A stretch of 64,000 nt of DNA, from positions 62,001 through 126,000 of IMG/VR virus record IMGVR_UViG_3300045256_000058. The stretch is one strand, 5' to 3'. Below the pieces are notes generated by a model. The model saw only the letters and a program-made list of their open reading frames with translations. It was not told the DNA's origin and did not search any database. Positions 52,718 through 59,878 of the stretch are shown here, in pieces; position 1 is the stretch's first letter, and each line of letters opens with the position of its first letter. A program made the position numbers and the translations under genes. Source of the DNA: a virus.

Positions 52718-53015
52718 AGAAGATTCTAAACCTCTTGTGTTGGAGGATGTATTAGAAATAATCGTAAACCATATTGATACGTTAGAAAATTTTAAGAGTA
52801 AAGCTTTAGCTGCTGAAATTGAAGATAATGTTAATATCTGGAGTCAAGTTTACGATTTAGGTTTTCGTCTATATCGTATTGAGATTTCCCCAAGACTTAG
52901 GGCATTAGGTATCAGATTTGATTGGTATGACCCTGATACGACAGAGAAAGAGGATATTCTTGCTCTTATTAATGCACTCTCTGAGTTGAAATCAAAACTA
53001 AAGAGGTTAGTATGA
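52707..53015 (+). CDS. Unassigned 102-aa helical protein
   Basis: Overlaps the preceding gene by 11 bases. MENEEDSKPLVLEDVLEIIVNHIDTLENFKSKALAAEIED; ends in a helical Leu/Lys stretch. Function unknown. Confidence 0.5.
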   Translation: MENEEDSKPLVLEDVLEIIVNHIDTLENFKSKALAAEIEDNVNIWSQVYDLGFRLYRIEISPRLRALGIRFDWYDPDTTEKEDILALINALSELKSKLKRLV

Positions 53016-53224
53016 GTACGTTACTTGTTCATACAGATACCGACTCTGATATGAAACTTCTAAAAAGAGTTTTAGATTCATCACATTTTCTAGAATTACT
53101 TCAAATCTATACGGATGAAGCTTATAGTAATTCAGGTGATGTAAACCTTGAGTTCGGTAGTGAAGGTAAATACGATGCACTTCACTTTTATGTTTCTCGA
53201 AAGTTAACAGAGGAAGATTTATAA
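53012..53224 (+). CDS. Unassigned 70-aa protein
   Basis: ATGA overlap with the previous stop and TAATG with the next start, so tightly coupled to the VWA gene that follows. MSTLLVHTDTDSDMKLLKRVL. Function unknown. Confidence 0.5.
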   Translation: MSTLLVHTDTDSDMKLLKRVLDSSHFLELLQIYTDEAYSNSGDVNLEFGSEGKYDALHFYVSRKLTEEDL

Positions 53225-53880
53225 TGACGAATCCTAATTATACGCATATTGCTCTTGTTCTTGACCGTAGTGGTTCAATGGGTGCAATTAAAGATGAAAC
53301 TATCGGAGGAGTAAATCTATTCTTCTCTAAACAACGGGAACTTGTAAAACCTGGAACAAAGATTACTGTTACATTAAATCAATTCGATACCGAGTTTGAC
53401 TCTATTTATGATTTTGTAGATATTTCTAAAGTAGAAGATAGAAACTCTAAGAACTACGAACCTAGAGCATTAACTGCTCTCTATGATGCTATTGCAAAAA
53501 CAATTATTCAAGTCGGTAAAAAGCTCTCCGAATTACCTGAAACTGATAGACCTGGCTCAGTATTAGTAGCCATTGTTACTGATGGTGAAGAAAATTCCTC
53601 CAGTGATTATAAAGACTTCAAAAAGATTGCTGAGATGATTAAGCATCAAACTGATGTCTATAACTGGGAGTTTGTATTTATTGGTTCAGATTTGAAAGGT
53701 ATGGAGCAAGCTAGAGAATTGAGTGTCTCCAATCGATTGAATTATAAGGCAACTAAAGAAGGTACTTCTGATGCGTTTGCTAAAGTAGCCAGATATGCTT
53801 CTGCTTATACTATGTCAACTAGAGATGGTAGCTACGAAAAAGGTACATTCTTTAAGGGCGACGAAGATGAGGATAAGTAA
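53224..53880 (+). CDS. Stand-alone VWA-domain protein
   Basis: 218 residues, essentially one VWA domain. The MIDAS motif is LVLDRSGSM (D14, S16, S18); the Thr position lies in RALTALYDAI and the distal Asp in VLVAIVTDGEENSS. The conserved GSV-x-VAIVTDGEEN and WEFVFIGSD blocks match bacterial VWA proteins of the TerY/YfbK size class. Binding partner unknown. It is distinct from the MoxR partner at 36 kb and from the DUF2828 VWA at 59 kb, giving three VWA genes. Confidence 0.85.
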   Translation: MTNPNYTHIALVLDRSGSMGAIKDETIGGVNLFFSKQRELVKPGTKITVTLNQFDTEFDSIYDFVDISKVEDRNSKNYEPRALTALYDAIAKTIIQVGKKLSELPETDRPGSVLVAIVTDGEENSSSDYKDFKKIAEMIKHQTDVYNWEFVFIGSDLKGMEQARELSVSNRLNYKATKEGTSDAFAKVARYASAYTMSTRDGSYEKGTFFKGDEDEDK

Positions 53881-54165
53881 ATGTTACTCGATTATCCTGA
53901 AGATGACAAAAACAAAGATGTCATTCCTGAGTATGTAGAAGATACTACACCAGCAGCTTTAACTCTCGAACAACAATTTCATTACACTACATTCTGTTCG
54001 ACTGTAGATAAGATGAGTCGAGAGCAAGCAATTGATATGCTAAAACAAGTCCATAAGCAAATGCTTCATAAAGAGAACTTATATAAGCATTTTATTAAGT
54101 TCAATTGGGGACTTGGTGAAAACTCATTCAAACCTTCTCTTGGTGATGCCAATGAAACCACTTAG
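53881..54165 (+). CDS. Unassigned 94-aa protein
   Basis: Starts directly after the VWA stop. Acidic N-terminus then helical (CSTVDKMSREQAIDMLKQVHKQMLHKENLYKHFIKFN). The REQAIDMLKQVHKQMLHKENLYKHFIK pattern resembles small phage nblA-like helical proteins, though NblA cannot be claimed from this. Function unknown. Confidence 0.5.
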   Translation: MLLDYPEDDKNKDVIPEYVEDTTPAALTLEQQFHYTTFCSTVDKMSREQAIDMLKQVHKQMLHKENLYKHFIKFNWGLGENSFKPSLGDANETT

Positions 54166-54772
54166 ATATTTACTTCCCTTATTTGTAGGGGTAACTCTTG
54201 CAGCATGTAATGGGAATCAAGCTGATACGAATGTTCAACCATATCAGATTCCTATTTCTTCACCTAGTCCTTCCGAGACACCTTCTCCGTCTCCAAGTCC
54301 TAGTGTGTCGCCTTCTCCAGTAGTAGAGAAAACACCTGAGCCTGAAGCTTCTTCTGAATCTGTAGAAACTCCTACAGCTAAAGAAGCACCAGTAGTAAAA
54401 CCTGCGACAAAAACTCCGGTAGCAAAAGCTAAACCAGTACCCGCAGTGAAAGCAAAGCCTACACCTGTTCCTACTCCTGAAATAGTTGTACCTTCTCCTC
54501 CTTCAAACGATACACCAGAGACTTCCGGTACTGATGAGGTTGGTGGTCACGAAGAAGAAGCTCCTACTTATACACCGGAAGCGGAACCCTCTGAGACACC
54601 ATCTCCAAGTTCAGATGATTTTCCTACCCCAACCGAAAGTCCTCAAACTTTTCGTCCAGGTTTTTCTTCTTCGGGTAATCCCGGTATGACTTTAACTCCC
54701 GGTAGTCCCGCAATGGGCTTAGAGCTTAAACCAGATGGAACCACAAATCTTACGATAATATCTCCTTTTTAG
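54152..54772 (+). CDS. Pro/Ser-rich lipoprotein
   Basis: 206 residues from the ATG at 54152. Signal peptide MKPLRYLLPLFVGVTLAAC with lipobox LAAC (Cys19). The mature part is an extended Pro/Ser/Thr/Glu/Ala-rich stalk with (PS)n and KPxPVxKAKP-like repeats and no folded domain. Overlaps the preceding gene by 14 bases. Phage lipoproteins often block superinfection or alter the envelope; that role is inferred. Confidence 0.75.
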   Translation: MKPLRYLLPLFVGVTLAACNGNQADTNVQPYQIPISSPSPSETPSPSPSPSVSPSPVVEKTPEPEASSESVETPTAKEAPVVKPATKTPVAKAKPVPAVKAKPTPVPTPEIVVPSPPSNDTPETSGTDEVGGHEEEAPTYTPEAEPSETPSPSSDDFPTPTESPQTFRPGFSSSGNPGMTLTPGSPAMGLELKPDGTTNLTIISPF

Positions 54773-54803
54773 TCGATTGGTTCATAGTTTACTCCTGTAG
54801 ACA

Positions 54804-54832
54804 GGGCTTTCGTAATTGGAAGCCCATTTTTT
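54804..54832 (+). terminator. Rho-independent terminator
   Basis: GGGCTTTC pairs with GGAAGCCC (one T-G) over a six-base loop, followed by ATTTTTT. It ends the lipoprotein unit; the tRNA begins at the next base. Confidence 0.85.
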
Positions 54833-54924
54833 GCCCCTGTAGCTCAATGGTAGAGCGGGAAGCTTATATCTTCCGTATGCACCCGATTAGTGCGCGGTTG
54901 GCGGTTCGAGTCCGTCCAGGGGTA
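54833..54924 (+). tRNA. Atypical tRNA: Ile-like (anticodon TAT) with long variable arm, or class I with inserted hairpin
   Basis: Acceptor GCCCCTG/CAGGGGT, D-arm GCTC-GAGC and T-arm GGCGG-TTCGAGT-CCGTC are clear. Reading A: anticodon arm GGAAG-CTTATAT-CTTCC (anticodon TAT, with U33) and a 25-base variable region containing GCAC/GTGC. Reading B: a 20-base hairpin inserted after the D-arm, anticodon arm TGCAC-CCGATTA-GTGCG (anticodon GAT, but C at 33) and an ordinary five-base variable loop. Reading A keeps U33 and is favoured. Both give an Ile anticodon. No encoded CCA. Confidence 0.75.
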
Positions 54925-54946
54925 TCTCTAACTACGAGGTAGTAGT

Positions 54947-55126
54947 ATGGACATAATGGAATTTATTGTCGAAACAATTCGGCAAGATATGAATGATATT
55001 TTAAGTGAAAGACCTACTTACGGTGATACGGAAATAGATGTAGCACATTTAAGAGGTAAGCAAGCTGTAGCCGAAGACATTCTAGAGTTTATTAGAAAGT
55101 ATGTCCCTAACTCAAGTATTAGCTGA
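54947..55126 (+). CDS. Unassigned 59-aa protein
   Basis: MDIMEFIVETIRQDMNDILS, acidic helical; ends in KYVPNSSIS. Preceded by GAGG about 11 bases upstream. Overlaps the next gene. Confidence 0.5.
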   Translation: MDIMEFIVETIRQDMNDILSERPTYGDTEIDVAHLRGKQAVAEDILEFIRKYVPNSSIS

Positions 55127-55259
55127 ACTAGGTTTCAAGTACGAAAATATACTTGCAGATAAATTCAGTGATTATATTAGGTGTGTGGAAGAATTTAGAT
55201 TTGCAGAGGCACTTAGCCTTTTATTTGAGGTCATAAAAAATGAAGCTAAATTACGGTGA
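55101..55259 (+). CDS. Unassigned 52-aa protein
   Basis: MSLTQVLAELGFKYENILAD, helical. Overlaps genes on both sides (26 and 20 bases), typical of this block. Confidence 0.45.
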   Translation: MSLTQVLAELGFKYENILADKFSDYIRCVEEFRFAEALSLLFEVIKNEAKLR

Positions 55260-55575
55260 AGTTTGTTATAAACAGACTAATTATAATGATTTACAGAATT
55301 TTCTATCTTTTCACATTGGTACTAATGTAGAAATAATGTGGAGAGGAAATGATACCGATGAAACTTACACAGTAGAAAAAGATAATCAGTTTTGGGATGA
55401 GGAAGAGTACAAAGAACTTCTAGCTAGAGAACGTATTCCAGCTAAGAGTTATGGAACGCTAACCATTCCTGAATCGGTTAACTATGAAGAATATGAAGTA
55501 GGTACTCTTCTTGAAGGTCTATGTAGAGAAGGAAAATTAGAAGAAGGTAGTTATTTAGTTACTGTAAGTTGGTAG
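55240..55575 (+). CDS. Unassigned 111-aa acidic protein
   Basis: MKLNYGEVCYKQTNYNDLQNFLSF then beta-rich acidic text. Function unknown. Confidence 0.55.
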   Translation: MKLNYGEVCYKQTNYNDLQNFLSFHIGTNVEIMWRGNDTDETYTVEKDNQFWDEEEYKELLARERIPAKSYGTLTIPESVNYEEYEVGTLLEGLCREGKLEEGSYLVTVSW

Positions 55576-55586
55576 GAGAGTACATA

Positions 55587-55826
55587 ATGGGAATTGTTAC
55601 ACATGGATTGGCTCAAATTGAGTTTGAAACTTATGCTTCTCAATTTGACCGTAGATTTGATAAGCTTATTGACCGCATTATTGAAGACTTAGTAAACAAT
55701 GGTATTCCTTTTGCTGATAAAGTTACAATGCGGTCTGTTGCTTTAAGTCAAAAAGCAAGAAAAGAAAAAGACTATTTGAACACATTACATAGAGCGAGAT
55801 ATGAAGCTAATCGGATTCGCGGGTAA
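55587..55826 (+). CDS. Unassigned 79-aa helical protein
   Basis: Start at MGIVTHGLAQIEFETYASQF behind GGAGAG. Basic C-terminal helix. Overlaps the nucleotide-kinase start by 26 bases. Confidence 0.5.
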   Translation: MGIVTHGLAQIEFETYASQFDRRFDKLIDRIIEDLVNNGIPFADKVTMRSVALSQKARKEKDYLNTLHRARYEANRIRG

Positions 55827-56427
55827 TATTGAAAGTGGTAAGGATACTGCTGCTGAATATTTCAATACAAAAGATGTAAACAATATTCATTTGAAGTTTG
55901 CAAACGGTATTCGAGATACTGTTGCCGTACTTGCGGGTATTTACAAGGACGATAAATCACACAGAAAACTATTCGATGACCGCAATTGGAAAGAAACTTA
56001 TCCTCTTATGGTTATTGATGGTGTTGTGTTTACTCCGAGAGTTTTAATGCAAAAAGTCGGCACAGATTGTATGCGTCACGGATTGCATGACAATATTTGG
56101 GTAGCAAAAGTACAAGCTGAAATTGATGTGACTCCTAAAGCTCACTTTGTTTCAGTGTCCGATGTTCGCCATCCAAATGAATACACTTGGTTACAGACCT
56201 ATGATACAAGTGTTCTTGTTTATATCGATGTACCAATTGCTTCAACTGATGAACGTACACAACACAGTTCAGAAGCATATCAAGATTTCCTCAAACAGCG
56301 GGCACAAATTATTCTAGCTAATGATAAGACATCAGGTTTAGATGCTTATGCAGAGAAGTTAGAAAAGCTGTATAAGATTATTGAGTCTGAAGAATATTTA
56401 ACCACTGAGGACAAAATTTATGTTTGA
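55801..56427 (+). CDS. Deoxynucleoside monophosphate kinase
   Basis: 208 residues. P-loop GNIESGKDT (8-16) after the strand KLIGFA; LMQKVGTDCMRHGLHDNIWV and HFVSVSDVRHPNEYTW match the T4 gp1-type phage dNMP kinase, where the DxRxxxE/N step closes on the nucleotide. It phosphorylates deoxynucleotides for phage DNA synthesis. Length is normal for the family. Overlaps neighbours on both sides. Confidence 0.85.
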   Translation: MKLIGFAGNIESGKDTAAEYFNTKDVNNIHLKFANGIRDTVAVLAGIYKDDKSHRKLFDDRNWKETYPLMVIDGVVFTPRVLMQKVGTDCMRHGLHDNIWVAKVQAEIDVTPKAHFVSVSDVRHPNEYTWLQTYDTSVLVYIDVPIASTDERTQHSSEAYQDFLKQRAQIILANDKTSGLDAYAEKLEKLYKIIESEEYLTTEDKIYV

Positions 56428-56548
56428 GGTTTTGACTACCTATTTGACGCTTCAACCTATTTACTCTGTAGATATTGAAGCAATCGGTTTGATTACACTG
56501 GGCATAGCCTGTATAGGTATTGTTCTAGCTCTTATCTTTAGTGATTAA
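56420..56548 (+). CDS. Small 42-aa single-span membrane protein
   Basis: MFEVLTTYLTLQPIYSVDIE followed by a hydrophobic helix (AIGLITLGIACIGIVLALIF). Overlaps the kinase end by eight bases. Function unknown. Confidence 0.45.
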   Translation: MFEVLTTYLTLQPIYSVDIEAIGLITLGIACIGIVLALIFSD

Positions 56549-56550
56549 TT

Positions 56551-57003
56551 ATGACTACTGCGGAACGTCAAAAAAGAGTTCGGATTCCAAAAGAACCAAC
56601 TCGTCAATTTATTATCGAGGATATTGCACACCCCGTCATTCAGAACTTTGGTTCAGTTCCCGATGGTTCTTATGTCATTATGTATCGTGAGAAACCTCGT
56701 AAAGATGGAATTCTATTTCACGGACAAAATGAATGGGAAACTACTTATGACTCTACGGCTCGTAAGTACAATCGTAGACTTTTAGGTTTTGTTCCTTTTA
56801 TTTATCGAAAGGAAGAAACTAATCGAACAAAGATTTCTGGCATGGCTACTAATGCTCGTAGATACTATGGAAGTATGTGGAGAGGTATTGAGAAGCTTCA
56901 ATTCTACAGTAGAAGTAAGGGTTACATTCCTCCTGATACAGCGGTAATTGTTCTCTCACCTGAAATAGTTCAAAAGCATCAGCTCGCTAGATATACATGG
57001 TAG
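56551..57003 (+). CDS. Unassigned 150-aa basic protein
   Basis: Begins MTTAERQKRVRIPKEPTRQF; beta-rich, then basic Arg/Tyr-rich (RKYNRRLLGFVPFIYRKEETNR). Immediately followed by RNA element E1. No family recognised. Confidence 0.55.
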   Translation: MTTAERQKRVRIPKEPTRQFIIEDIAHPVIQNFGSVPDGSYVIMYREKPRKDGILFHGQNEWETTYDSTARKYNRRLLGFVPFIYRKEETNRTKISGMATNARRYYGSMWRGIEKLQFYSRSKGYIPPDTAVIVLSPEIVQKHQLARYTW

Positions 57004-57011
57004 TCTAGATA

Positions 57012-57064
57012 AGAGGGTTTCAGCAATTCAACTGCTTTTTATTGCAAAGCCAAAAAACCCTCTG
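57012..57064 (+). ncRNA. RNA element E1 (TCAGCAA family)
   Basis: Eight-bp terminal stem AGAGGGTT (57012-57019) / AACCCTCT (57056-57063). Inside: TCAGCAA at 57020-57026 with a CAG/CTG mini-hairpin, then GCTTT-TTATTGC-AAAGC (5-bp stem, 7-base loop), then A-run. The loop has U33-like and purine-37-like positions, as in an anticodon arm. Lies between two genes. Confidence 0.6.
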
Positions 57065-57085
57065 TAATTCTTTTGAGACATTTTC

Positions 57086-57265
57086 ATGAAGACTAAACAA
57101 CTCGACTTGGCTAAATCAGTATTCAAGTTTGAGTCATCAGATAAAACTTCTCTAGATTATCTGGAGTTATGTTATGCGTTCTATCAAGCAGTAAGAAAAC
57201 CTTATGCGCTATCGATGGAAGAATTCGCGGAGGCACTAGATTATGCAGTTCACAGACGAGACTGA
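57086..57265 (+). CDS. Unassigned 59-aa protein
   Basis: MKTKQLDLAKSVFKFESSDK then helical text. Follows E1 by about 20 bases. Overlaps the next gene by 23 bases. Confidence 0.45.
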   Translation: MKTKQLDLAKSVFKFESSDKTSLDYLELCYAFYQAVRKPYALSMEEFAEALDYAVHRRD

Positions 57266-57596
57266 AAAACGTGAATACCAACGAACAGTTGAGTTAGAAA
57301 ACGTATCTACGGAAGAGTTAGTAAGATTAATGGTTAAATATACTATTGCCTTACTAAGAAACAAGGATTCGATTACTGGTCGTTTTGCTGCTGAATTAAC
57401 AAATAATAAAGCAGAGCAGACTAGATTAGGTCTAATTACCGATTGCTGTATTATTCCTTACGGTAATGCAAGCGTATCGGATGTAGTTCGTTCCATGATG
57501 TCAGAAATTACTCCAGCAGTAAGTAATGACATTATCTTTCGAGATGCGATGATAGCTTTAATTATCTGGTATGAGTTGAGGCAAGTCGATGAATAG
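57243..57596 (+). CDS. Unassigned 117-aa helical protein
   Basis: Overlaps the preceding gene; SD-like GCGGAGG about nine bases upstream. Helical throughout (EELVRLMVKYTIALLRNKDS). Function unknown. Confidence 0.55.
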   Translation: MQFTDETEKREYQRTVELENVSTEELVRLMVKYTIALLRNKDSITGRFAAELTNNKAEQTRLGLITDCCIIPYGNASVSDVVRSMMSEITPAVSNDIIFRDAMIALIIWYELRQVDE

Positions 57597-57915
57597 GGAT
57601 ATAGAATGGCGTAATTTTAGACTTGTTACGATGAAAGGCAAAGTAAATCCACTTTATATTCATCTAACTAAATATAAAATTGAGCCAGGTCGTATCGGAA
57701 TGACTGAGACTATGTTCCCAAATCGTAATGAACGAGAAAGCATAGATATAACGTGGTTTGGATTCAAAAATCTAAAGCATGGTTATTGGAAGTTCATTCG
57801 TGAGGGTAAAAAATATTGGCAAGGAAAGTGGGAAAGGTGGGATTGGATTACTCCCCTTTTTAGCATCACTTTAACAGTTAGACGGGACTTATGGACAGAT
57901 GGAACCTATCACTAG
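57589..57915 (+). CDS. Unassigned 108-aa basic protein
   Basis: Overlaps the preceding gene by eight bases. Beta-rich and Trp/Lys-rich (NLKHGYWKFIREGKKYWQGKWERWDW). Function unknown. The promoter of the E2/E3/DUF2828 unit lies just after it. Confidence 0.55.
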   Translation: MNRDIEWRNFRLVTMKGKVNPLYIHLTKYKIEPGRIGMTETMFPNRNERESIDITWFGFKNLKHGYWKFIREGKKYWQGKWERWDWITPLFSITLTVRRDLWTDGTYH

Positions 57916-57927
57916 ATGTTATAGGTA

Positions 57928-57956
57928 TTGACATTAGCTATAAGTTTCGCTAATAT
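57928..57956 (+). promoter_or_regulatory. Strong promoter whose start point falls at the first base of E2
   Basis: TTGACA (57928-57933), 17-base spacer, TAATAT (57951-57956). The predicted start, about seven bases after the -10 box, is at 57963, exactly where the E2 terminal stem begins. Confidence 0.8.
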
Positions 57957-57962
57957 GATATA

Positions 57963-58026
57963 AGAGGAATTCAGCAATCTACTTATCCCTTTGATTCATA
58001 CTCAAAAACGGAAAAAAATTCCTCTG
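57963..58026 (+). ncRNA. RNA element E2 (TCAGCAA family)
   Basis: Nine-bp terminal stem AGAGGAATT (57963-57971) / AATTCCTCT (58017-58025). Core TCAGCAA at 57971-57977; hairpin TTTGA-TTCATAC-TCAAA (5-bp, 7-base loop, CAT at the anticodon position) at 57990-58006; A-rich strand. It starts at the predicted transcription start of the DUF2828 unit. Confidence 0.65.
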
Positions 58027-58038
58027 CTTAAAGATTTT

Positions 58039-58095
58039 GGGGATTCAGCAACTCACTGTATTATTTCGCCAAACTTGGAATAAAAACAATCCCCT
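58039..58095 (+). ncRNA. RNA element E3 (TCAGCAA family)
   Basis: Seven-bp terminal stem GGGGATT (58039-58045) / AATCCCC (58088-58094). Core TCAGCAA at 58045-58051 with CAG/CTG mini-hairpin; inner hairpin TTATTTCG/TTGGAATAA-like with seven-base loop CCAAACT; AAAAA before the 3' strand. It follows E2 by 13 bases and precedes the DUF2828 gene by 32. Confidence 0.6.
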
Positions 58096-58126
58096 AGTTA
58101 ACCTTCATTGATTTTTGGAGTGTATT

Positions 58127-59701
58127 ATGGTCGTGTCAAAATTGAAGAATCTGAAATATTCACCAGCAGTTCCGTTTACTTACACGGAAAATGGTGCAAT
58201 TACATACAAAACAACTGGAAGTGCCGTACTTGACTTATTCTCCAGAGGCGCAGCAATGCGTATGGGAGGTCGGTCTTCTGAGCGTGATATTACGGGCATA
58301 TTTCGACCAGCGTTTCAAGAGAACGCAGCACTCGCTATGGCTACTCTTTTTTACATTCGAGATATTCCTCGTAAAGGAAAGGGTGGGCAAGGTGAACGTA
58401 ATTTCTTTCGTCTTGCATTTACTTGGGTAGCAAATAACTATCCTGAGCTTGCAAAAGAATTACTAAAGTTTATTCCTGAGTACGGAACTTGGAAGGACGT
58501 TCTCTATGCAACTAGAGGTACTCCGGTGTATGAAAATGCACTGAGTTTAATGGGTTATCAATTAGCTGTAGATGCTCTTGCATTGTCAGAAGGTAAAACA
58601 AATATCTCTCTAGCAGCTAAATGGAGTCCAAATGAATCATCAGGAAAACTATCTCAAAAGATGGCAGTTGAGCTTGCTACTCATTTAGGTCTTTCAATGA
58701 AAGGCTATCGCAACTTAACTAGCCCTCTGAGAAAGCATCTGAAGCTGGTAGAAACAGCTATGTCTTCTGGTAATTGGCATGAAATCGATTACGAAAAAGT
58801 GCCTTCAAGAGCTATGAAGATGTATCGTAAAGCATTTTATAAGAGAGATGAATCAAGATTCTCTGCTTATATTGCTGCTGCGGTAATGGGTGCAAAGAAA
58901 ATTAACTCTACTACTCTGTATCCATACGAAATCATTAAGGATTTAATCCCTTATGGTAGACCGATGGCTTACGGGTCATCTACGGATGAAAAAGCTCTGG
59001 AAGCAATGTGGAATGCTTTACCTAACTATCTAGAAGGTCAAGCTCTAAATGCTTTAGTTGTAGTGGATGTGTCCGGTTCAATGGCAGGCGACCCAATGTA
59101 TGTTTCGACATCATTAGGTCTATACGTCGCAGAACGTAACGAACACCCTCTATGGAAAAACCACTTCATTACCTTTTCTGCGGAGCCTAAGCTTCAAAAG
59201 ATTACGGGTAAGAGCTTTAAGGATAGAGTGTCATCATTGTTTAAGAATGCTGGTTACAACACAAATTTACAGGCTGTGTTTGACTTAATTCTTGACAAAG
59301 CAAAATCAGCCAAGCTATCTCAATCAGACTTGCCGGAAACAGTTTATATTGTTTCGGATATGGAATTCGACCAAATCGAAGATGGGTATGGCGGATATGG
59401 CTGGTACTCTTCGTCTTCTGCTGCATCTAAGAAAGCAAAGACTAATCTCTCTGCAATTAGAGCGAAGTTTAAGAAGGCAGGTTACGAAATGCCTAAGATT
59501 GTGTTCTGGAACGTAAGAGCAGCAAATATGCAATCTCCTGCAACCTTTAACGAGGATGGAGTTGCAATGTTCTCTGGACTGTCTCCAACTATCTTTCAAG
59601 CGGCATTGACTGGTAATTTTGACCCACTTTCAGCAATGCTGGAAACGATTGCGTCAGAAAGATACCGTCCAATTATCGATACAACTGTGTCGAGCTTGTA
59701 G
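58127..59701 (+). CDS. DUF2828-type protein with Ro60-like architecture (helical N-terminal region plus VWA)
   Basis: 524 residues from the ATG at 58127 (GGAG at about 58117). Conserved DUF2828 blocks: AVLDLFSRGAAMRM, LFYIRDIPRKGKGGQGERNFFR (72-95), IPEYGTWKDVLYATRG, LAAKWSPNESS, VPSRAM and TTLYPYEII. The C-terminal VWA has MIDAS ALVVVDVSGSM (D314, S316, S318) and VYIVSDMEFDQI. Ro60/TROVE proteins share this order: an HEAT-like helical ring, then VWA, with Y RNA bound outside and RNA ends inside. Two RNA elements precede it on the same transcript and a third follows in a tRNA-like gene, so I infer an RNA-binding role. No TROVE homology is claimed by sequence. Confidence 0.8.
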   Translation: MVVSKLKNLKYSPAVPFTYTENGAITYKTTGSAVLDLFSRGAAMRMGGRSSERDITGIFRPAFQENAALAMATLFYIRDIPRKGKGGQGERNFFRLAFTWVANNYPELAKELLKFIPEYGTWKDVLYATRGTPVYENALSLMGYQLAVDALALSEGKTNISLAAKWSPNESSGKLSQKMAVELATHLGLSMKGYRNLTSPLRKHLKLVETAMSSGNWHEIDYEKVPSRAMKMYRKAFYKRDESRFSAYIAAAVMGAKKINSTTLYPYEIIKDLIPYGRPMAYGSSTDEKALEAMWNALPNYLEGQALNALVVVDVSGSMAGDPMYVSTSLGLYVAERNEHPLWKNHFITFSAEPKLQKITGKSFKDRVSSLFKNAGYNTNLQAVFDLILDKAKSAKLSQSDLPETVYIVSDMEFDQIEDGYGGYGWYSSSSAASKKAKTNLSAIRAKFKKAGYEMPKIVFWNVRAANMQSPATFNEDGVAMFSGLSPTIFQAALTGNFDPLSAMLETIASERYRPIIDTTVSSL

Positions 59702-59733
59702 AAAAAACTAGGAGGTGAAAGTCCTCCTCTCAT

Positions 59734-59855
59734 GCGGCGTTGGTGTAATGGTAGCATCTAACAGCAAAAACCCCTCTTAGTGTAGAGGTTCAGCAATTTA
59801 ATTAGCTTATTTTCTTTGAACGAAAAAGGAGAGGGTTCGAGTCCCTCACGCCGCT
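59734..59855 (+). tRNA. tRNA-like gene with Ser anticodon TGA and a 51-base insert between D- and anticodon arms
   Basis: Acceptor GCGGCGT/ACGCCGC, D-arm GTGT-GCAT, anticodon arm TTTTC-TTTGAAC-GAAAA (anticodon TGA), T-arm GAGGG-TTCGAGT-CCCTC, discriminator T. Between C59758 and T59810 lies an unpaired-to-tRNA insert carrying the E4 element. The variable loop is short, unusual for a Ser tRNA, which is normally class II. CCA is not encoded. Directly downstream of the DUF2828 gene, it is either an intron-like-interrupted tRNA or a tRNA mimic in the manner of bacterial YrlA RNAs. Confidence 0.7.
59766..59826 (+). ncRNA. RNA element E4 (TCAGCAA family), circularly permuted inside the tRNA-like gene
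   Basis: The parts of E1-E3 appear in rotated order: A-run (59766-59770), 3'-type strand CCCCTCT, closing loop TAGTGT, 5'-type strand AGAGGT, core TCAGCAA (59790-59796), then the 5-bp/7-base hairpin (59810-59826) that doubles as the tRNA anticodon arm. The core-to-second-A-run distance of 33 bases is as in E2 and E5. Confidence 0.6.
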
Positions 59856-59878
59856 TACCATTATTAAGGAGGTAATAT

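Noticed and set aside
53881-54165. NblA-like protein
   Set aside because: Only a generic short helical acidic/basic pattern; the NblA signature was not present.
57012-58095. E elements as ordinary terminators or known riboswitches (preQ1, SAM-II, glutamine)
   Set aside because: No U-tract follows the terminal stem, and the conserved core does not match any consensus I know.
58127-59701. Calling the VWA protein a true TROVE/Ro60 protein
   Set aside because: The N-terminal motifs (GGQGER, IPEYGTWKD, LAAKWSPNE) are of DUF2828 type; similarity to Ro is architectural only.
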